A stretch of DNA of 39,087 nucleotides from SAR324 cluster bacterium (GCA_029245725.1 JAQWOT010000182.1:1-39087), one strand, 5' to 3'; positions 25,735 through 36,027 are shown, numbered from the stretch's first letter. Notes: a model not told the origin generated them from the sequence alone. Numbers and translations: made by a program.

Positions 25735-26621
25735 ATGTGGGGTGCTTCCTTGCAAAAAATATATTTGATTTGGACCTGTCTTGTATGCTTGCTCAGTCCT
25801 AGACTGTTAATTGCCGAGTCCTGGACGGACTTGCTCAATTCTGGCTGGGAGGCAAAGCCCATTGCACCTTTGATGGTCAAAGTAGTTGATGGAGACACTT
25901 TTTACGCTGATTGGAATCAGAACAACTACACGGAGTCCAAAGAGAAAATCCGGTTACTTTTCGTTGATACTCCAGAGCTGAATCAATCCCATAAGGGTCA
26001 GGATCTAGAATTTGGTTTGCCAGCTGGGATTTTCTCAAGGATCGATTGCAAAGTGGACCCTTGCAACTCTGGGTGTCTCCTCGATTCCCAAGAGATCGCC
26101 ATCAACGGACTTTAGGACTATTGCAGGCTGAAGATGCCAATGTAAATCTACTACTCATCGGTCTAGGCCATAGCCTCTTTGATGCTCGCTACCAGTTGCC
26201 CAGTAATTTTGACAGCTACGTTGATGCTGAAGCCCGAGCCTATGAAGAGAAGAGAGGTATCTGCAGCACGTATGCTTCACGTCGGCGTTATTTAAAACGC
26301 TTGGCTAATGAAGGAAGAACAGTCTTTTCAAGGACAAATCGTTGTTATGCCACAAAGCTTCAAAAGGCGGAGAGCGTAGACCTTGCTCGCTATGATAAAC
26401 GTTTTATCAAGTTGGCAGGTCGATTGGAACGAAGATTTAGCAAAGGTTCTTATATAGAGTTGCTATTGCTGGAAAATGGTGTGGAGGTAGTAGTGCCTCA
26501 AATGTATCAAGATCGTTTGCCAAGTTGGCAATTTGGAGATCAGATTCTGGTCGAAGGATTTGTCCAGAAATATCACGACAAATGGCAGGTTCAGCTATTC
26601 CGTGGAGTCAGTGCTCAGTAG
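25735..26621 (+). pseudogene. Secreted thermonuclease-like (SNase) protein with one frameshift
   Basis: The N-terminus is a signal peptide (IYLIWTCLVCLLSPRLLIAE). A staphylococcal-nuclease domain follows: VKVVDGDTFYADW, EKIRLLFVDTPELNQS (catalytic-site Arg and Asp), GQDLEFG and RDRHQRTLGLL, then LIGLGHSLFDARY and AEARAYEEKRGI. A C-terminal OB-like domain (KLAGRLERRFSKGSYIELLL, WQFGDQILVEGFVQ) ends at TAG 26619-26621. At about 26027-26030 (GCTGGGATTTTC) one G is missing: frame 1 stops at 26115, while frame 3 continues correctly with LQSGPLQLWVSPRFPRDRH. With one G restored a single protein of about 295 residues results. As there is only one lesion, a sequencing error or a very recent mutation is possible. 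Confidence 0.75.
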
Positions 26622-26633
26622 GGAAAAGTAGGA

Positions 26634-26906
26634 ATGTTGCAGTACAAATTGAAAATTGTAGGAGTCGTACAAGGAGTTGGTTTTCGCTACTTTGTACGCC
26701 AGGAGTCGACTAGATTAGAACTTACAGGGGCTGTTTGGAATTGCCCCGATGGGAGTGTCGAGGTTGTCGTCCAAGGTGAGCAGGCACTATTGGATCAACT
26801 TGTGGAGCAGTGTAAACTGGGGCCTGCTTATTCAAAAGTTGCTACGGTAGATGTAGAGAGAGATGAAGTGTTCGATAAGTTGATGGGTTTTGAAATTCGA
26901 CGTTGA
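26634..26906 (+). CDS. acyP: Acylphosphatase
   Basis: A 90-residue acylphosphatase, a small enzyme that hydrolyses carboxyl-phosphate bonds such as those of acetyl phosphate or 1,3-bisphosphoglycerate. The signature KIVGVVQGVGFRYFV supplies the phosphate-binding loop with the active-site Arg, and AVWNCPDGSVEVVVQG the conserved Asn and second motif. Length is normal. The ATG lies 12 bases after the nuclease stop, and only 2 bases separate its end from the convergent U32 gene. Confidence 0.93.
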   Translation: MLQYKLKIVGVVQGVGFRYFVRQESTRLELTGAVWNCPDGSVEVVVQGEQALLDQLVEQCKLGPAYSKVATVDVERDEVFDKLMGFEIRR

Positions 26907-26908
26907 CT

Positions 26909-28099
26909 CTAGGCAGCTTGTCGACGAGCCAAGTTCAACGGTCTGATCTGAGGAATACTTGGGAGTAAGACAAGGCTGTTGGGCTTGGCACGATTCAGCG
27001 GTCGTTGTTGGATGTCCAGAAGCCCAGAGGTATTCAGTAAGATAGTGTCCCCTGCGAAAGTTAGAAATTCGAGAGATTCTCCGGCAGTGAAGGGATTCTG
27101 AACTAACAGTGTCAGAAAATTTTCAGAGGTGTCTAGTACTGTTCCGGCAATCTCATAACGTTGCTCTCCGTTGCGATACCCCTGATAAATACTGTCTTGC
27201 CCAGCAGGTGTGTTCAAAGAAGCCTCCGTGTAGCCTCGATGTGGAATTCGTTCCAATTCCTGGGTTAACTCCTGAAGGCGACTTTGCCAGAGCGGAGGTG
27301 GTTCGTTTGCACAGATTTTCAACCCCTGTGCATAAACACGAGTCGTTGTGGCAACGTAGAGGTTGCTTTTCATTCGACCTTCAACTTTCAGGCTGTCAAT
27401 TCCTTGTTCGAGAAATTGGGGCAACTGCTCCAGACCACGTAGGTCCTTGGAACTCATAAAGGAAGCTTTGTAGGCTTCCTCTTTGTTGGTTTCTTGAACA
27501 TCGTAATTAAACCGACAACTTTGAACACAGCCACCTCGATTGCTGTCTCTGCCAGCGGTGTAGTTCGAGATGACACAGTTACCAGAGTAGGCCATGCACA
27601 TCGAACCATGAATGAATAACTCCACAGCGATCCCTACCTTTTGCCGAATCCATCCGGCTTCCTGAACAGATACCTCTCTTCCCAGAATGAGACGCTGAAC
27701 CCCCAAGTTTTTCCAAGCTTGAGCTGCCCAAGAATTTAGGCAGGAAGCTTGGGTAGAGAGATGAATCGGCAGGTTGGTGTGCTGATGAATCAGCGTACAA
27801 GTTCCCAAGTCTGAAACAATAACGGCATCGACACCTTGCTGCTCCAGCCAGATCACATAGTTTGGCATCTCTTTGAGATCTTGGTCATGGGGGAATGCAT
27901 TGAGGACAACAAAGACCTTGGCATCATGCTGATGAGCGAACTGTAATCCCTCAATGATTTCAGTATCAGTGAAATTATCTGCACCACTGCGCAGCCCGAG
28001 ACGATGCCCAGCAAGATAGACAGCGTTAGCTCCGTAAAGAACAGCGACCTTCAGGCGTTCTAAGCTCCCGGCAGGAGCCAGCAATTCGGGAAGCGTCAT
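26909..28099 (-). CDS. Peptidase U32 family protein (TrhP/YegQ-like)
   Basis: U32 proteins of the TrhP/RlhA type introduce hydroxyl groups into tRNA or rRNA using prephenate-derived chemistry, rather than acting as peptidases. The 396-residue product has ELLAPAGSLERLKVAVLYGA at its N-terminus, ELFIHGSMCMAYSGNCVISN, GGCVQSCRFNYDV with conserved cysteines, and DSLKVEGRMKSNLYV, the U32 signature. Its length is close to that of E. coli TrhP. It follows the PfkB kinase gene by 23 bases at the end of the tig-clpP-clpX run. I am confident of the family; choosing trhP over relatives is not possible from sequence alone. Confidence 0.85.
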   Translation of the reverse strand: MTLPELLAPAGSLERLKVAVLYGANAVYLAGHRLGLRSGADNFTDTEIIEGLQFAHQHDAKVFVVLNAFPHDQDLKEMPNYVIWLEQQGVDAVIVSDLGTCTLIHQHTNLPIHLSTQASCLNSWAAQAWKNLGVQRLILGREVSVQEAGWIRQKVGIAVELFIHGSMCMAYSGNCVISNYTAGRDSNRGGCVQSCRFNYDVQETNKEEAYKASFMSSKDLRGLEQLPQFLEQGIDSLKVEGRMKSNLYVATTTRVYAQGLKICANEPPPLWQSRLQELTQELERIPHRGYTEASLNTPAGQDSIYQGYRNGEQRYEIAGTVLDTSENFLTLLVQNPFTAGESLEFLTFAGDTILLNTSGLLDIQQRPLNRAKPNSLVLLPSIPQIRPLNLARRQAA

Positions 28100-28122
28100 G
28101 GATAGAGAAGATGAAGGTGGGA

Positions 28123-29127
28123 TCAGTTGTGAGAGCCGAAAAAGCTCTGCATTTTCTTCTTGATGGCTCTGTCCAGACGAGGACCTATACGCTGGATCAC
28201 TTCAGCTGCCATGGCAGTGGCGAGAACACCACTTTCAAAAATGCTCTTTTCGTGAGTCAGGCCGTACAGAAATCCTGCTGCAAAGGCATCACCTGCTCCT
28301 GTCGTATCAACGACATTCACGTGCCGAGGATCAATATAGAACATCTCACGTTGTTCGCATACCAAAGCCCCACGGGCTCCCATCGTAAAAGCAACGGTCT
28401 CCACTTGGGCTGCTAAGTATTCCAGAGCTTCCTGTGAGATCTCGGTGTTGAGCAGTGCAAAAGCCTCTTCCTGGTTACAGAAGAGGAGATCGACATCTTC
28501 ACGAACCAGCCGGTGAAACGCTTCTTGGTGACGCTGAGCACAGAATGGGTCTGAGAGACTGAGAGCGACCTTTGTACCGTGTTTCTTGGCAAGGCCAATC
28601 GCTTGACTGACAGCATCCTGCTGAATTTCTGTGTCCCAGAGGTACCCTTCGATGTACAGGTAGTGGGCCTGCTGCATCAACTCAGCATCAATGTCGCTTG
28701 GGTGTAATTCCTGGCACATCCCCAAGAAGGTGTTCATGGTGCGAGAACCGTCCTCTCCAACCAGGATCAGACTACTCCCACTACTACCTTCCCCAAAGCC
28801 AAAGTGAGTAGTGACTCCTTCGTTTGCCAACAACTGTTCGTACAGTTGCCCCAACTCATCTTGGCCCAGCTTACCGGTATACGCCACGTTACTACCAATC
28901 AGTGCAAGCCCACTCATCGTGTTAGCCGCCGATCCCCCTGGGGCAGAGATCACGTCATGTTGACCGGACTGCAACTCCTCAATCAACTCTTGTTGGCGTT
29001 CCTGGTGAACCAGGTACATACGATTAGCTTCCAGTTCCTGCTTCTCAAGGAAGTTCGCTGGAATGTGTACCAGCAGGTCCATCAATGGATTACCGATACC
29101 ATATACGTCTAGTGGTTTTTGGGTCAT
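28123..29127 (-). CDS. PfkB-family carbohydrate/adenosine kinase
   Basis: A 334-residue ribokinase-fold kinase. The N-terminal motif YGIGNPLMDLLVHIP, the substrate loop SAPGGSAANTMSGLALIG and the C-terminal signature VNVVDTTGAGDAFAAGFLYG (anion hole and catalytic Asp) are intact. GNPLMD and GGSAANT resemble the adenosine-kinase-like branch, so adenosine or another nucleoside/sugar could be the substrate. It lies 14 bases after clpX and 23 before the U32 gene on the same strand. Confidence 0.88.
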   Translation of the reverse strand: MTQKPLDVYGIGNPLMDLLVHIPANFLEKQELEANRMYLVHQERQQELIEELQSGQHDVISAPGGSAANTMSGLALIGSNVAYTGKLGQDELGQLYEQLLANEGVTTHFGFGEGSSGSSLILVGEDGSRTMNTFLGMCQELHPSDIDAELMQQAHYLYIEGYLWDTEIQQDAVSQAIGLAKKHGTKVALSLSDPFCAQRHQEAFHRLVREDVDLLFCNQEEAFALLNTEISQEALEYLAAQVETVAFTMGARGALVCEQREMFYIDPRHVNVVDTTGAGDAFAAGFLYGLTHEKSIFESGVLATAMAAEVIQRIGPRLDRAIKKKMQSFFGSHN

Positions 29128-29141
29128 GGGTCGGGCAGGCC

Positions 29142-30401
29142 TTAACTAACCTTCATTTTTCGATTGTTGTCGGCAGATTGCCGCATGATCAACTTGGGAG
29201 GTACACCTTGAGTGATCGTATTTTCGCTGATTACAACTTCTTGAATATTATTGTTCGAGGGAGTTTCGTACATGATGTCCAGCATGGCTTTCTCGAGAAT
29301 TGAGCGCAGACCACGAGCACCAGTTTTGCGCTTGATTGCCTCTTGAGCAATCACTTTGTAAGCACCTTTTGTGAAGGATAGCTTTGCGTTTTCCAACTCA
29401 AAAAGCTTCTGGTACTGGCGAATCAAAGCATTCTTTGGCTCAACCAGAATTTGAATCAGGTGTTCTTCTTCCAGATCATGCAGTGTGCTGATTACAGGGA
29501 GTCTGCCCACAAATTCTGGGATCAGACCATACTTCAGCAAATCTTCTGGTTCCAACTGTCGTAACAAATCTGCGTCTTTAATCTTGTCCTGAATCTTACT
29601 GCCGAAACCGATGGCCCGATCTCCGATCCGTCGCTTGATGATTTGATCGAGATTGACGAAAGCGCCACCACAGATGAAGAGGATGTTCGAGGTGTCGACC
29701 TGAACACATTCTTGCTGTGGATGCTTGCGTCCTCCTTGAGGAGGAATGTTGGCGGTTGTGCCTTCAATAATTTTTAGCAGGGCCTGCTGTACACCCTCAC
29801 CTGAAACATCACGGGTGATAGAAGGGTTGTCACTCTTGCGTGTAATCTTATCAATTTCGTCTATGTAGATGATTCCTTGTTCTGCGCGCTCCGTATCATA
29901 ATCAGCGGCTTGCAGGAGTTTCAGTACAATGTTTTCGACGTCTTCTCCAACATAACCAGCTTCGGTTAGCGTCGTAGCGTCAGTCATTGCAAAAGGTACG
30001 TTCAGGATCTTGGCTAAGGTCTGAGCCAATAGAGTTTTGCCCGTGCCAGTCGGACCAATCAACAGAATATTGCTCTTCTGCAACTCTACATCGCTATCGT
30101 GCAGATTTGCATGAATACGCTTGTAGTGATTGTGAACTGCCACAGAAAGCACACGCTTGGCGAATTGCTGACCAATCACATAATTATCCAGCACATCTTT
30201 GATGTCGGCAGGCTTTAGCAACACTTGTTCAGAGTCATCCATTGCTTTTTCGCGCTGCCACTCCTCTTCCATGATGTCATTGCACAGTTCTATGCACTCA
30301 TCACAGATGTAGACGCCGGGCCCTGCAATGATTTTTTTTACCTCATCCTGTGTTTTTCCACAGAATGAGCAGCGCAATGGTGCGTCTTTCTGGTTACTCA
30401 T
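29142..30401 (-). CDS. clpX: ATP-dependent Clp protease ATP-binding subunit ClpX
   Basis: ClpX is the hexameric AAA+ unfoldase that feeds tagged proteins to ClpP. The 419-residue protein has the N-terminal C4 zinc finger ([10 protein letters not shown] and [10 protein letters not shown]), Walker [16 protein letters not shown], Walker [11 protein letters not shown], the pore loop region with GYVGED, the ClpP-contact IGF loop (RAIGFGSK) and the sensor-2 [15 protein letters not shown] at 30399-30401 is chosen; a TTG twelve codons upstream extends the frame but adds no conserved sequence. It follows clpP by 82 bases. Confidence 0.97.
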   Translation of the reverse strand: MSNQKDAPLRCSFCGKTQDEVKKIIAGPGVYICDECIELCNDIMEEEWQREKAMDDSEQVLLKPADIKDVLDNYVIGQQFAKRVLSVAVHNHYKRIHANLHDSDVELQKSNILLIGPTGTGKTLLAQTLAKILNVPFAMTDATTLTEAGYVGEDVENIVLKLLQAADYDTERAEQGIIYIDEIDKITRKSDNPSITRDVSGEGVQQALLKIIEGTTANIPPQGGRKHPQQECVQVDTSNILFICGGAFVNLDQIIKRRIGDRAIGFGSKIQDKIKDADLLRQLEPEDLLKYGLIPEFVGRLPVISTLHDLEEEHLIQILVEPKNALIRQYQKLFELENAKLSFTKGAYKVIAQEAIKRKTGARGLRSILEKAMLDIMYETPSNNNIQEVVISENTITQGVPPKLIMRQSADNNRKMKVS

Positions 30402-30483
30402 ACTGACTCCATGATTGTTAAGACCCAAATCATTCAATTGGGTCTGAAGCTCAGCAAATGGAAAAGAGTGGTTGGTGTTACAA

Positions 30484-31092
30484 TCAACTATTGCTGGAAG
30501 CAGGTGGTTCTTCCCGCTTTGTCATTACATGGTCCACAAGGCCGTATGCTTTGGCTTCCTCTCCAGAGAAATAGTAGTCACGCTGCGTATCCTGCTCTAT
30601 TTGTCCTGGATCTTTACCAGTATGTTTGGCAAGGACGTCATTTAGCGTGCCCGTTAAGCGTACGATCTCCCGTGCCTGGATGTCAATGTCCTCAGCTTGT
30701 CCAGAGAAGCCACCCATCAACTGGTGAATCATGATCCGACAGTTGGGAAGCGCATATCTTTTGCCAGGAGCACCTGCAGCGAGAAGAATAGCTCCCATGC
30801 TGGCAGCCTGACCAATACAGATGGTTTGCACCTGGGGACGCAGGTACTGCATGGTGTCATAAATCGCCAATCCCGCTGAGACTAGTCCACCTGGGCAGTT
30901 GATGTACAAAGAAATATCACTCTCTGGATCTTCTGCCTCGAGGAACAGCAACTGTGCGATCATCAGGTTGGCAACATTATCATCGATTGGGGTGCCTATG
31001 AAGGCGATACGATCCTTGAGCAGTCGTGAATAAATGTCATAGGATCTCTCCCCTCGATTGGTTTGTTCGACGACCATCGGGATGAGTGGCAT
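30484..31092 (-). CDS. clpP: ATP-dependent Clp protease proteolytic subunit
   Basis: ClpP is the serine protease that forms the degradation chamber. The 202-residue protein shows the catalytic Ser in [16 protein letters not shown], the His in [15 protein letters not shown] and the Asp in [11 protein letters not shown], in normal spacing; [20 protein letters not shown] is a standard N-terminus. It lies between tig (35-base gap) and clpX, the usual bacterial order, allowing coordinated control of nascent-chain folding and turnover. Confidence 0.97.
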   Translation of the reverse strand: MPLIPMVVEQTNRGERSYDIYSRLLKDRIAFIGTPIDDNVANLMIAQLLFLEAEDPESDISLYINCPGGLVSAGLAIYDTMQYLRPQVQTICIGQAASMGAILLAAGAPGKRYALPNCRIMIHQLMGGFSGQAEDIDIQAREIVRLTGTLNDVLAKHTGKDPGQIEQDTQRDYYFSGEEAKAYGLVDHVMTKREEPPASSNS

Positions 31093-31127
31093 CGGCTCCC
31101 TCTTAATTTGGGGTTAGTTTGTTCGGT

Positions 31128-32432
31128 TCATTCCTGCTCAGTGGCAGTCTCTTGTTTTTCTTCTACATTTTCTGATGCCTCACTCGCAGTCTCTGACCCA
31201 ACCAGTTTTTCAATGACATGGTTCAGTGCCTGTTCACCACGTAGCTCTGCGACCATCGAATTCATCATCACTCGACCGTATCGATGATTATAAAAATCCT
31301 GTGCAGAAAGCCCCATCATCCCAGCAGCATTGGAGAAACGATTGGCCAGTGTTGCTTCGTCCAGTTGTAGAGCAGCACTTCGGAAGATGTGATCTACTAA
31401 AAAATCTCTGCGTAAGCGATCACGATGTGCTTCCATTCGTTGGCTGATCTGTTCTTTAGTCAGTTCTTCTCCAGCTTCAGTTTTTTCTTCCTTTAGTGTT
31501 TTTTCTCGCTCCACAATACTGCTTACTGGCAGGTCAATATCTTCCAGTTGCCTAACGAGTTGCGGTAAAAGCTGTTCCCGATAGTCTGTCATGCGGTTGT
31601 TTTTCTTGTTCTCTGACTGCATCTCACGAACAGCTTTGCATAAGTCTTCTACGGTGTCGTGCCCGTAAGACTTGAGAAACTCTTCATCCAGTTCTGGTAG
31701 AGTCAATAATTCGATACTTTGGATAGTGATTTCAAATTCTGCACTTTTCCCCTGCAATTCATCATTGAAGGTGGAGCCCATCTCCAAGGCAACAGTTTTT
31801 GTTTCCTCAACAGCCATTCCCAAAACAACTTCGCTGAACTCAGTGAAAAATTCGCCACCTACTTCAAATTCAGATTTTTCAATCTGTTGCTCTTCTGGCA
31901 AGGGCTCTCCATCCAAAGTACCGCGAGCATCAAAAGTCACCAAATTCCCTTTCTCTACTACACCAGCTTCCTTGGGTTCTCGAACCGAGCGAGCGCGACG
32001 AAGCTGCTGGAGCATGTCATCGATATCCTTATCAGTGACTTCACCGAGTTCTTGTTCTTCCAGGGCCAACTTGTCGTAGTCAATTTCAGGAAGTGTCGGT
32101 GCAATTTCCAACTCAACTTTGAAACTCAGAGGCTTCTTCTCATCAAAGTCAATGTTCAATGATGTTGGTGGAACTGCTGGAATCAGGTTCTCTGATTGAA
32201 GAGCTCTTGAGTAGAACTGAGGAAATAATCGTTCACGGATCTCGTAGGCCATTGAACTACGGAACCGGCTTTTCATCCATCCTTTGGGGAACTTGCCAGG
32301 ACGGAATCCACGCAGGCGGGTGTTGCGCAACTGATCTTTCACTTGTTGATATTCCCCTCGGATCTCATCGAAAGGAATTTCAATCTGCATTTCGCGACGC
32401 AATTTACCGAGATCCTGAACCTGAACTTTCAT
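31128..32432 (-). CDS. tig: Trigger factor
   Basis: The ribosome-bound chaperone with PPIase activity. The 434-residue protein has the N-terminal ribosome-docking region with RLRGFRPGKFPKGWMKSRF, a central FKBP-like domain (KGNLVTFDARGTLDGEPL, FFTEFSEVVLGMAVEETKTV) and a long helical C-terminal domain. The C-terminal tail is acidic and Glu-rich (ENVEEKQETATEQE). ATG at 32430-32432. It begins the tig-clpP-clpX run, separated by about 160 bases from tyrA, where its promoter should lie. Confidence 0.95.
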   Translation of the reverse strand: MKVQVQDLGKLRREMQIEIPFDEIRGEYQQVKDQLRNTRLRGFRPGKFPKGWMKSRFRSSMAYEIRERLFPQFYSRALQSENLIPAVPPTSLNIDFDEKKPLSFKVELEIAPTLPEIDYDKLALEEQELGEVTDKDIDDMLQQLRRARSVREPKEAGVVEKGNLVTFDARGTLDGEPLPEEQQIEKSEFEVGGEFFTEFSEVVLGMAVEETKTVALEMGSTFNDELQGKSAEFEITIQSIELLTLPELDEEFLKSYGHDTVEDLCKAVREMQSENKKNNRMTDYREQLLPQLVRQLEDIDLPVSSIVEREKTLKEEKTEAGEELTKEQISQRMEAHRDRLRRDFLVDHIFRSAALQLDEATLANRFSNAAGMMGLSAQDFYNHRYGRVMMNSMVAELRGEQALNHVIEKLVGSETASEASENVEEKQETATEQE

Positions 32433-32590
32433 AGGAGTTTACAACGACATGTGACAAGGAACCACTACCTTCTCGGTAGCACAATGAATCGATTTGCAAC
32501 CGATCATGATTATCGGCTTAAATCTACGAGATAAAACGAAAAAAGATGAGACTCAAAAGGCAAAAGCACAAGTTTTTTCAGGCGAATTCT

Positions 32591-33463
32591 CTAGCCAATC
32601 CACTGGTCTCTTGTAAACTTTGCTTGCTGCAGAAATTGCTGTAAATTTTCTCGGTTTGCGTTTTCGAGATAATCATCCAATTGCCCCAACAACTCCTTTA
32701 GATGACGAAGTCTGGGCAGCAGGTGCTCTCTGTTCTCTAGAAAGATATCCGTCCACATTTCTGGACTGGAAGAAGCGATTCGTGAGAAGTCCTTGAGTCC
32801 AGCTCCAGAAAACTGAAGTACTTCCTCTTGATCTGAACCAATGATGGCCTGGATGCTGGCATAGGCGATCAGGTGTGGTAAGTGGCTGACTGCTGCAAAG
32901 ATCTGATCGTGTTGTGCTGCATTCATTACAGCAACCTTGCTTCCAAGCGCTTCCCAAAGTATTTGGAGTCTTTGAGTAACTTCCAGAGGAGTTGCATCAG
33001 TAGGGGTGAGGATGAAACGCCTTCCTTCAAAAAGGTGAGTCCGTGAGCTGGTGGGCCCAAAGCATTCGCCACCAGCAATCGGATGTCCCCCCACAAATCT
33101 TGGAATCAACTCAGGGTAGTCCTGGATTATTGACAAGAGCGGTGATTTCACACTGCCGACATCAGACAACAGCGTATGCGAGCCAAGTTGAGGACGGATG
33201 GAGTGGAGGACTTTTGGAAAACTACTGACTGGGGTTGCTAGAATGACGAGATCCGCATCGCGGAGTTTCTTATCAAAATTCGTTGAGGCAGAGTCAACCA
33301 GATTGCGATGAAGCGCCTCCTCACAATGATGGGGACGTTGGTCATAGCCGAGCAGGTGTTCTGCCAGATGTAGCCGCCGTAGATCCAGAGCCAGGGAACC
33401 ACCAATCAGGCCCAGTCCGACAATCACGATCCGCTGGAAGCCTGGATTGGCGGATTCTGTCAT
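32591..33463 (-). CDS. tyrA: Prephenate dehydrogenase
   Basis: TyrA oxidatively decarboxylates prephenate (or arogenate) towards tyrosine. The 290-residue single-domain protein has the NAD-binding IVIVGLGLIGGSLALDL, DLVILATPVSSF, LLSDVGSVKSPLL, FVGGHPIAGGE and VSHLPHLIAYAS, with the active-site His/Ser residues. No chorismate mutase or ACT domain. Its ATG overlaps the secF stop (ATGA), tying it to the yajC-secD-secF transcript, an unexpected partner for export genes. Confidence 0.92.
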   Translation of the reverse strand: MTESANPGFQRIVIVGLGLIGGSLALDLRRLHLAEHLLGYDQRPHHCEEALHRNLVDSASTNFDKKLRDADLVILATPVSSFPKVLHSIRPQLGSHTLLSDVGSVKSPLLSIIQDYPELIPRFVGGHPIAGGECFGPTSSRTHLFEGRRFILTPTDATPLEVTQRLQILWEALGSKVAVMNAAQHDQIFAAVSHLPHLIAYASIQAIIGSDQEEVLQFSGAGLKDFSRIASSSPEMWTDIFLENREHLLPRLRHLKELLGQLDDYLENANRENLQQFLQQAKFTRDQWIG

Positions 33464-34401
33464 TGACTTTCCTGGGTGAGTTCGGTGTTGCTGGGTGTTG
33501 CTGGTTTGGGTGGCGCTTTTTCCTGAAGCATTAAGAAAATCGGGCTTGCTACATAAATGGAGGAGTAGGTTCCAACAAGGATTCCTACAAACAGGGCGAA
33601 TGCAAAGTCATGAATAATTTCTCCACCGAAGAGCAGCAACATAATCACGACAAATAAAGTTGTGGCAGAAGTCAGCAAAGTTCGACTGAGAGTCTCATTG
33701 ATGCTGAGATCCAACAGTTCTTCCGTTTCACGCTTACGGAATTTAGCGAGGTTCTCTCGAACACGATCGAACACGACGATAGTATCGTTAAGGGAGTATC
33801 CGACTACCGTCAGCAAAGCCGCAATGATTGTCAGGTTGAACTCTTTGTCAAACAGTGAAAACACTCCGACAACAGCAAGTACATCGTGTAGGAGACAAAC
33901 TACGGCACTGATTCCAAAACGCCACTGAAAGCGAACACTAATGTACAGGAGTACCAATCCTAGGGCAATCAGCACAGCCAAGAGGGCATCTTCTTTTAAC
34001 TCGTCACCGACTTTTGGGCCAATGGTCTCAATACGTCTGATCTCTGGTTGCGTATTAGCGTTTTGGAGGATTTTTTGAAGGTTGGTTGTTAGGGATTCAC
34101 CAGTTCCTAACGAGCTATCGATCGGCAGTCCTAATAGAATTTCTCGATCTTCTTCCGCTCCAAAAGTCTGCAGCGTGATGCTGTCATATCCTTGACTGGC
34201 GAATAAATCACGCAATTGATTCAGGTCAGGTTCGCTGTCGAAGCGGATCTGAACATTGGTGCCTCCTCGGAAGTCAATTCCATAATTCAAACCTCCATGG
34301 AGTAGCACAGACAAAAAAGTGCTGAGAACCAAGAAAATCGAAAGGTAGATAGTGTATCGTCGCTTTTCGAGAAAGCGGATTTGCAATGGTTGAGAGAGCA
34401 T
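33460..34401 (-). CDS. secF: Protein translocase subunit SecF
   Basis: SecF works with SecD to draw proteins out of the SecYEG channel using the proton gradient. The 313-residue protein has a first membrane helix at about residues 15-35, GLNYGIDFRGGTNVQIRFD in the periplasmic loop entry, and a C-terminal five-helix bundle containing TVVGYSLNDTIVVFDRVREN, the SecDF family signature with the conserved Asp/Arg. It lies 3 bases after secD and overlaps tyrA by four bases. Confidence 0.96.
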   Translation of the reverse strand: MLSQPLQIRFLEKRRYTIYLSIFLVLSTFLSVLLHGGLNYGIDFRGGTNVQIRFDSEPDLNQLRDLFASQGYDSITLQTFGAEEDREILLGLPIDSSLGTGESLTTNLQKILQNANTQPEIRRIETIGPKVGDELKEDALLAVLIALGLVLLYISVRFQWRFGISAVVCLLHDVLAVVGVFSLFDKEFNLTIIAALLTVVGYSLNDTIVVFDRVRENLAKFRKRETEELLDLSINETLSRTLLTSATTLFVVIMLLLFGGEIIHDFAFALFVGILVGTYSSIYVASPIFLMLQEKAPPKPATPSNTELTQESQ

Positions 34402-34404
34402 GTT

Positions 34405-35976
34405 TCAGATGCTAATGGCTTTGAGTTGCTTGCGGTTGAGATAAATCATTTCAAAGAAGAACCTGGTCACTACAATTGCCGTGAACATACTTGAGAGAAT
34501 TCCCAAGGAGAGTGTGACAGCAAAGCCCTTGATGGGGCCGGTTCCAAATTGGAGTAACGCCAGAGCTGCAAAGAGTGTTGTGACATTGGCATCAAGGATG
34601 GTTTTGAAAGCTCGATCAAAACCTTCGTTGATTGAACTACGTAAATTGTTGCTTTTTGCGAGTTCTTCCCGAATTCTTTGAAAAATCAATACGTTCGCAT
34701 CAACAGCCATACCTGTTGTCAATACGATTCCTGCCATGCCGGGCAGCGTTAAGGTAGCTCCGACCCCACCCAGAACAGCGATGATCAGTAAAAGATTGAA
34801 GACCAGAGCGAATGCGGCGAAGACACCGGCGAGCCGATAATAGATCATCATAAAAATCAGGACTAGCAGCCCGCCAAGCAACAGCGAGGTAAGGCCTTGC
34901 TCAACAGAATCTTCACCGAGGGAGGCACCCACGGTGCGTTCTTCTCGAATTTCAATAGGGGCTGGCAGAGAACCCGAACGAAGTACAATAGAGAGGTTCC
35001 CCGCTTCTTCTGTAGTGAACTGGCCTGAAATTGATGCTTCTCCGCCACCAATTTTTTCTCTGATCACAGGTGCTGACTGAACCTTGTCATCTAAAACAAT
35101 TGCCAGACGTTTGCCCTGATTTCTTTCAGTCAATTTTGCGAAGCGATCAGCGCCAATAGAATCGAAGGAAAGAGAGACGTAAGGTTGGTTCGTTTGTTGG
35201 TCGAAGCGCACCCGAGCATCTCGAATGTACTCCCCAGTCAACAAAACTTCCTTACTCAATACATAAGGGTTGCGGGATAGAACTTCCTGCGTGATAGGGT
35301 CACGGATTTCCTCATATCGAACAACTTCAGTGTAGCGATTATAAGCGGCTGGGGTGGCGTCATCATTGACAATACGAAACTCGAGAACAGCCTGAGGACC
35401 AATCAGTTCGATCGCCTGTGATCTGTCTTTCAGACCAGGAAGTTGGATGATGATGCTATTATCCCCCTGGCGTTGCAGCGTGGGTTCACTGACCCCTAGG
35501 CTATCAATGCGATTACGCAAGACTTCCAGAGCTTGTGTGATTGCGTTCTCTTGAATGCGAGTTAGCTCTTCAGGGAGGAGCGTCAACGTTGTTCGGTTGT
35601 TGGGTTGATCCGTAGGAGTGAACTGAACCAATAAACGATCGTAGGGAGATTCGGTCAGATTGACGGTCTCTCCCTTTTCCATCTCCAAGATAATGATGTT
35701 GTTCTCTTGGCGGACTTCGACAAATTTGACGTAGTTGTCCAGCAGCAAATCTTCCAATTCCTGAGCAGTACGGCTAACAGTTTCCTTAACGGCTTCTTCA
35801 ACCTTGATCTCAATGTCGAGGTACATTCCCCCTTGGAGATCCAGTCCCAGGTTCACACGATTTGGATGTTGTTGAGGGTCTACCCCAGGCTGATAGGCTT
35901 GATAGGTGGGCAGACTGTAGAAAACAGCTACCGCAAAGACCAACAGGATCAGTAAGCCTTTGACACGTACATTCAT
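34405..35976 (-). CDS. secD: Protein translocase subunit SecD
   Basis: Partner of SecF in post-translocational protein release. At 523 residues it is of usual size: an N-terminal helix (GLLILLVFAVAVFYSLPTY), NRVNLGLDLQGGMYLDIEI, the large P1 periplasmic domain including LRNRIDSLGVSEPTLQRQG and IIIQLPGLKD, then five C-terminal helices with GMAVDANVLIFQRIREEL (SecD signature) and LQFGTGPIKGFAVTLSLG. It follows yajC by 51 bases. Confidence 0.97.
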   Translation of the reverse strand: MNVRVKGLLILLVFAVAVFYSLPTYQAYQPGVDPQQHPNRVNLGLDLQGGMYLDIEIKVEEAVKETVSRTAQELEDLLLDNYVKFVEVRQENNIIILEMEKGETVNLTESPYDRLLVQFTPTDQPNNRTTLTLLPEELTRIQENAITQALEVLRNRIDSLGVSEPTLQRQGDNSIIIQLPGLKDRSQAIELIGPQAVLEFRIVNDDATPAAYNRYTEVVRYEEIRDPITQEVLSRNPYVLSKEVLLTGEYIRDARVRFDQQTNQPYVSLSFDSIGADRFAKLTERNQGKRLAIVLDDKVQSAPVIREKIGGGEASISGQFTTEEAGNLSIVLRSGSLPAPIEIREERTVGASLGEDSVEQGLTSLLLGGLLVLIFMMIYYRLAGVFAAFALVFNLLLIIAVLGGVGATLTLPGMAGIVLTTGMAVDANVLIFQRIREELAKSNNLRSSINEGFDRAFKTILDANVTTLFAALALLQFGTGPIKGFAVTLSLGILSSMFTAIVVTRFFFEMIYLNRKQLKAISI

Positions 35977-36027
35977 GAGTGGTGTTTATTTAATTCTGAA
36001 AACTTGAGAGTACCAAGGAAAGTTAGC

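Noticed and set aside
31672-32162. Plus-strand ORFs of 135 and 147 codons opposite tig
   Set aside because: They are antisense shadows of a well-supported trigger factor gene, with Ser-rich low-information translation.
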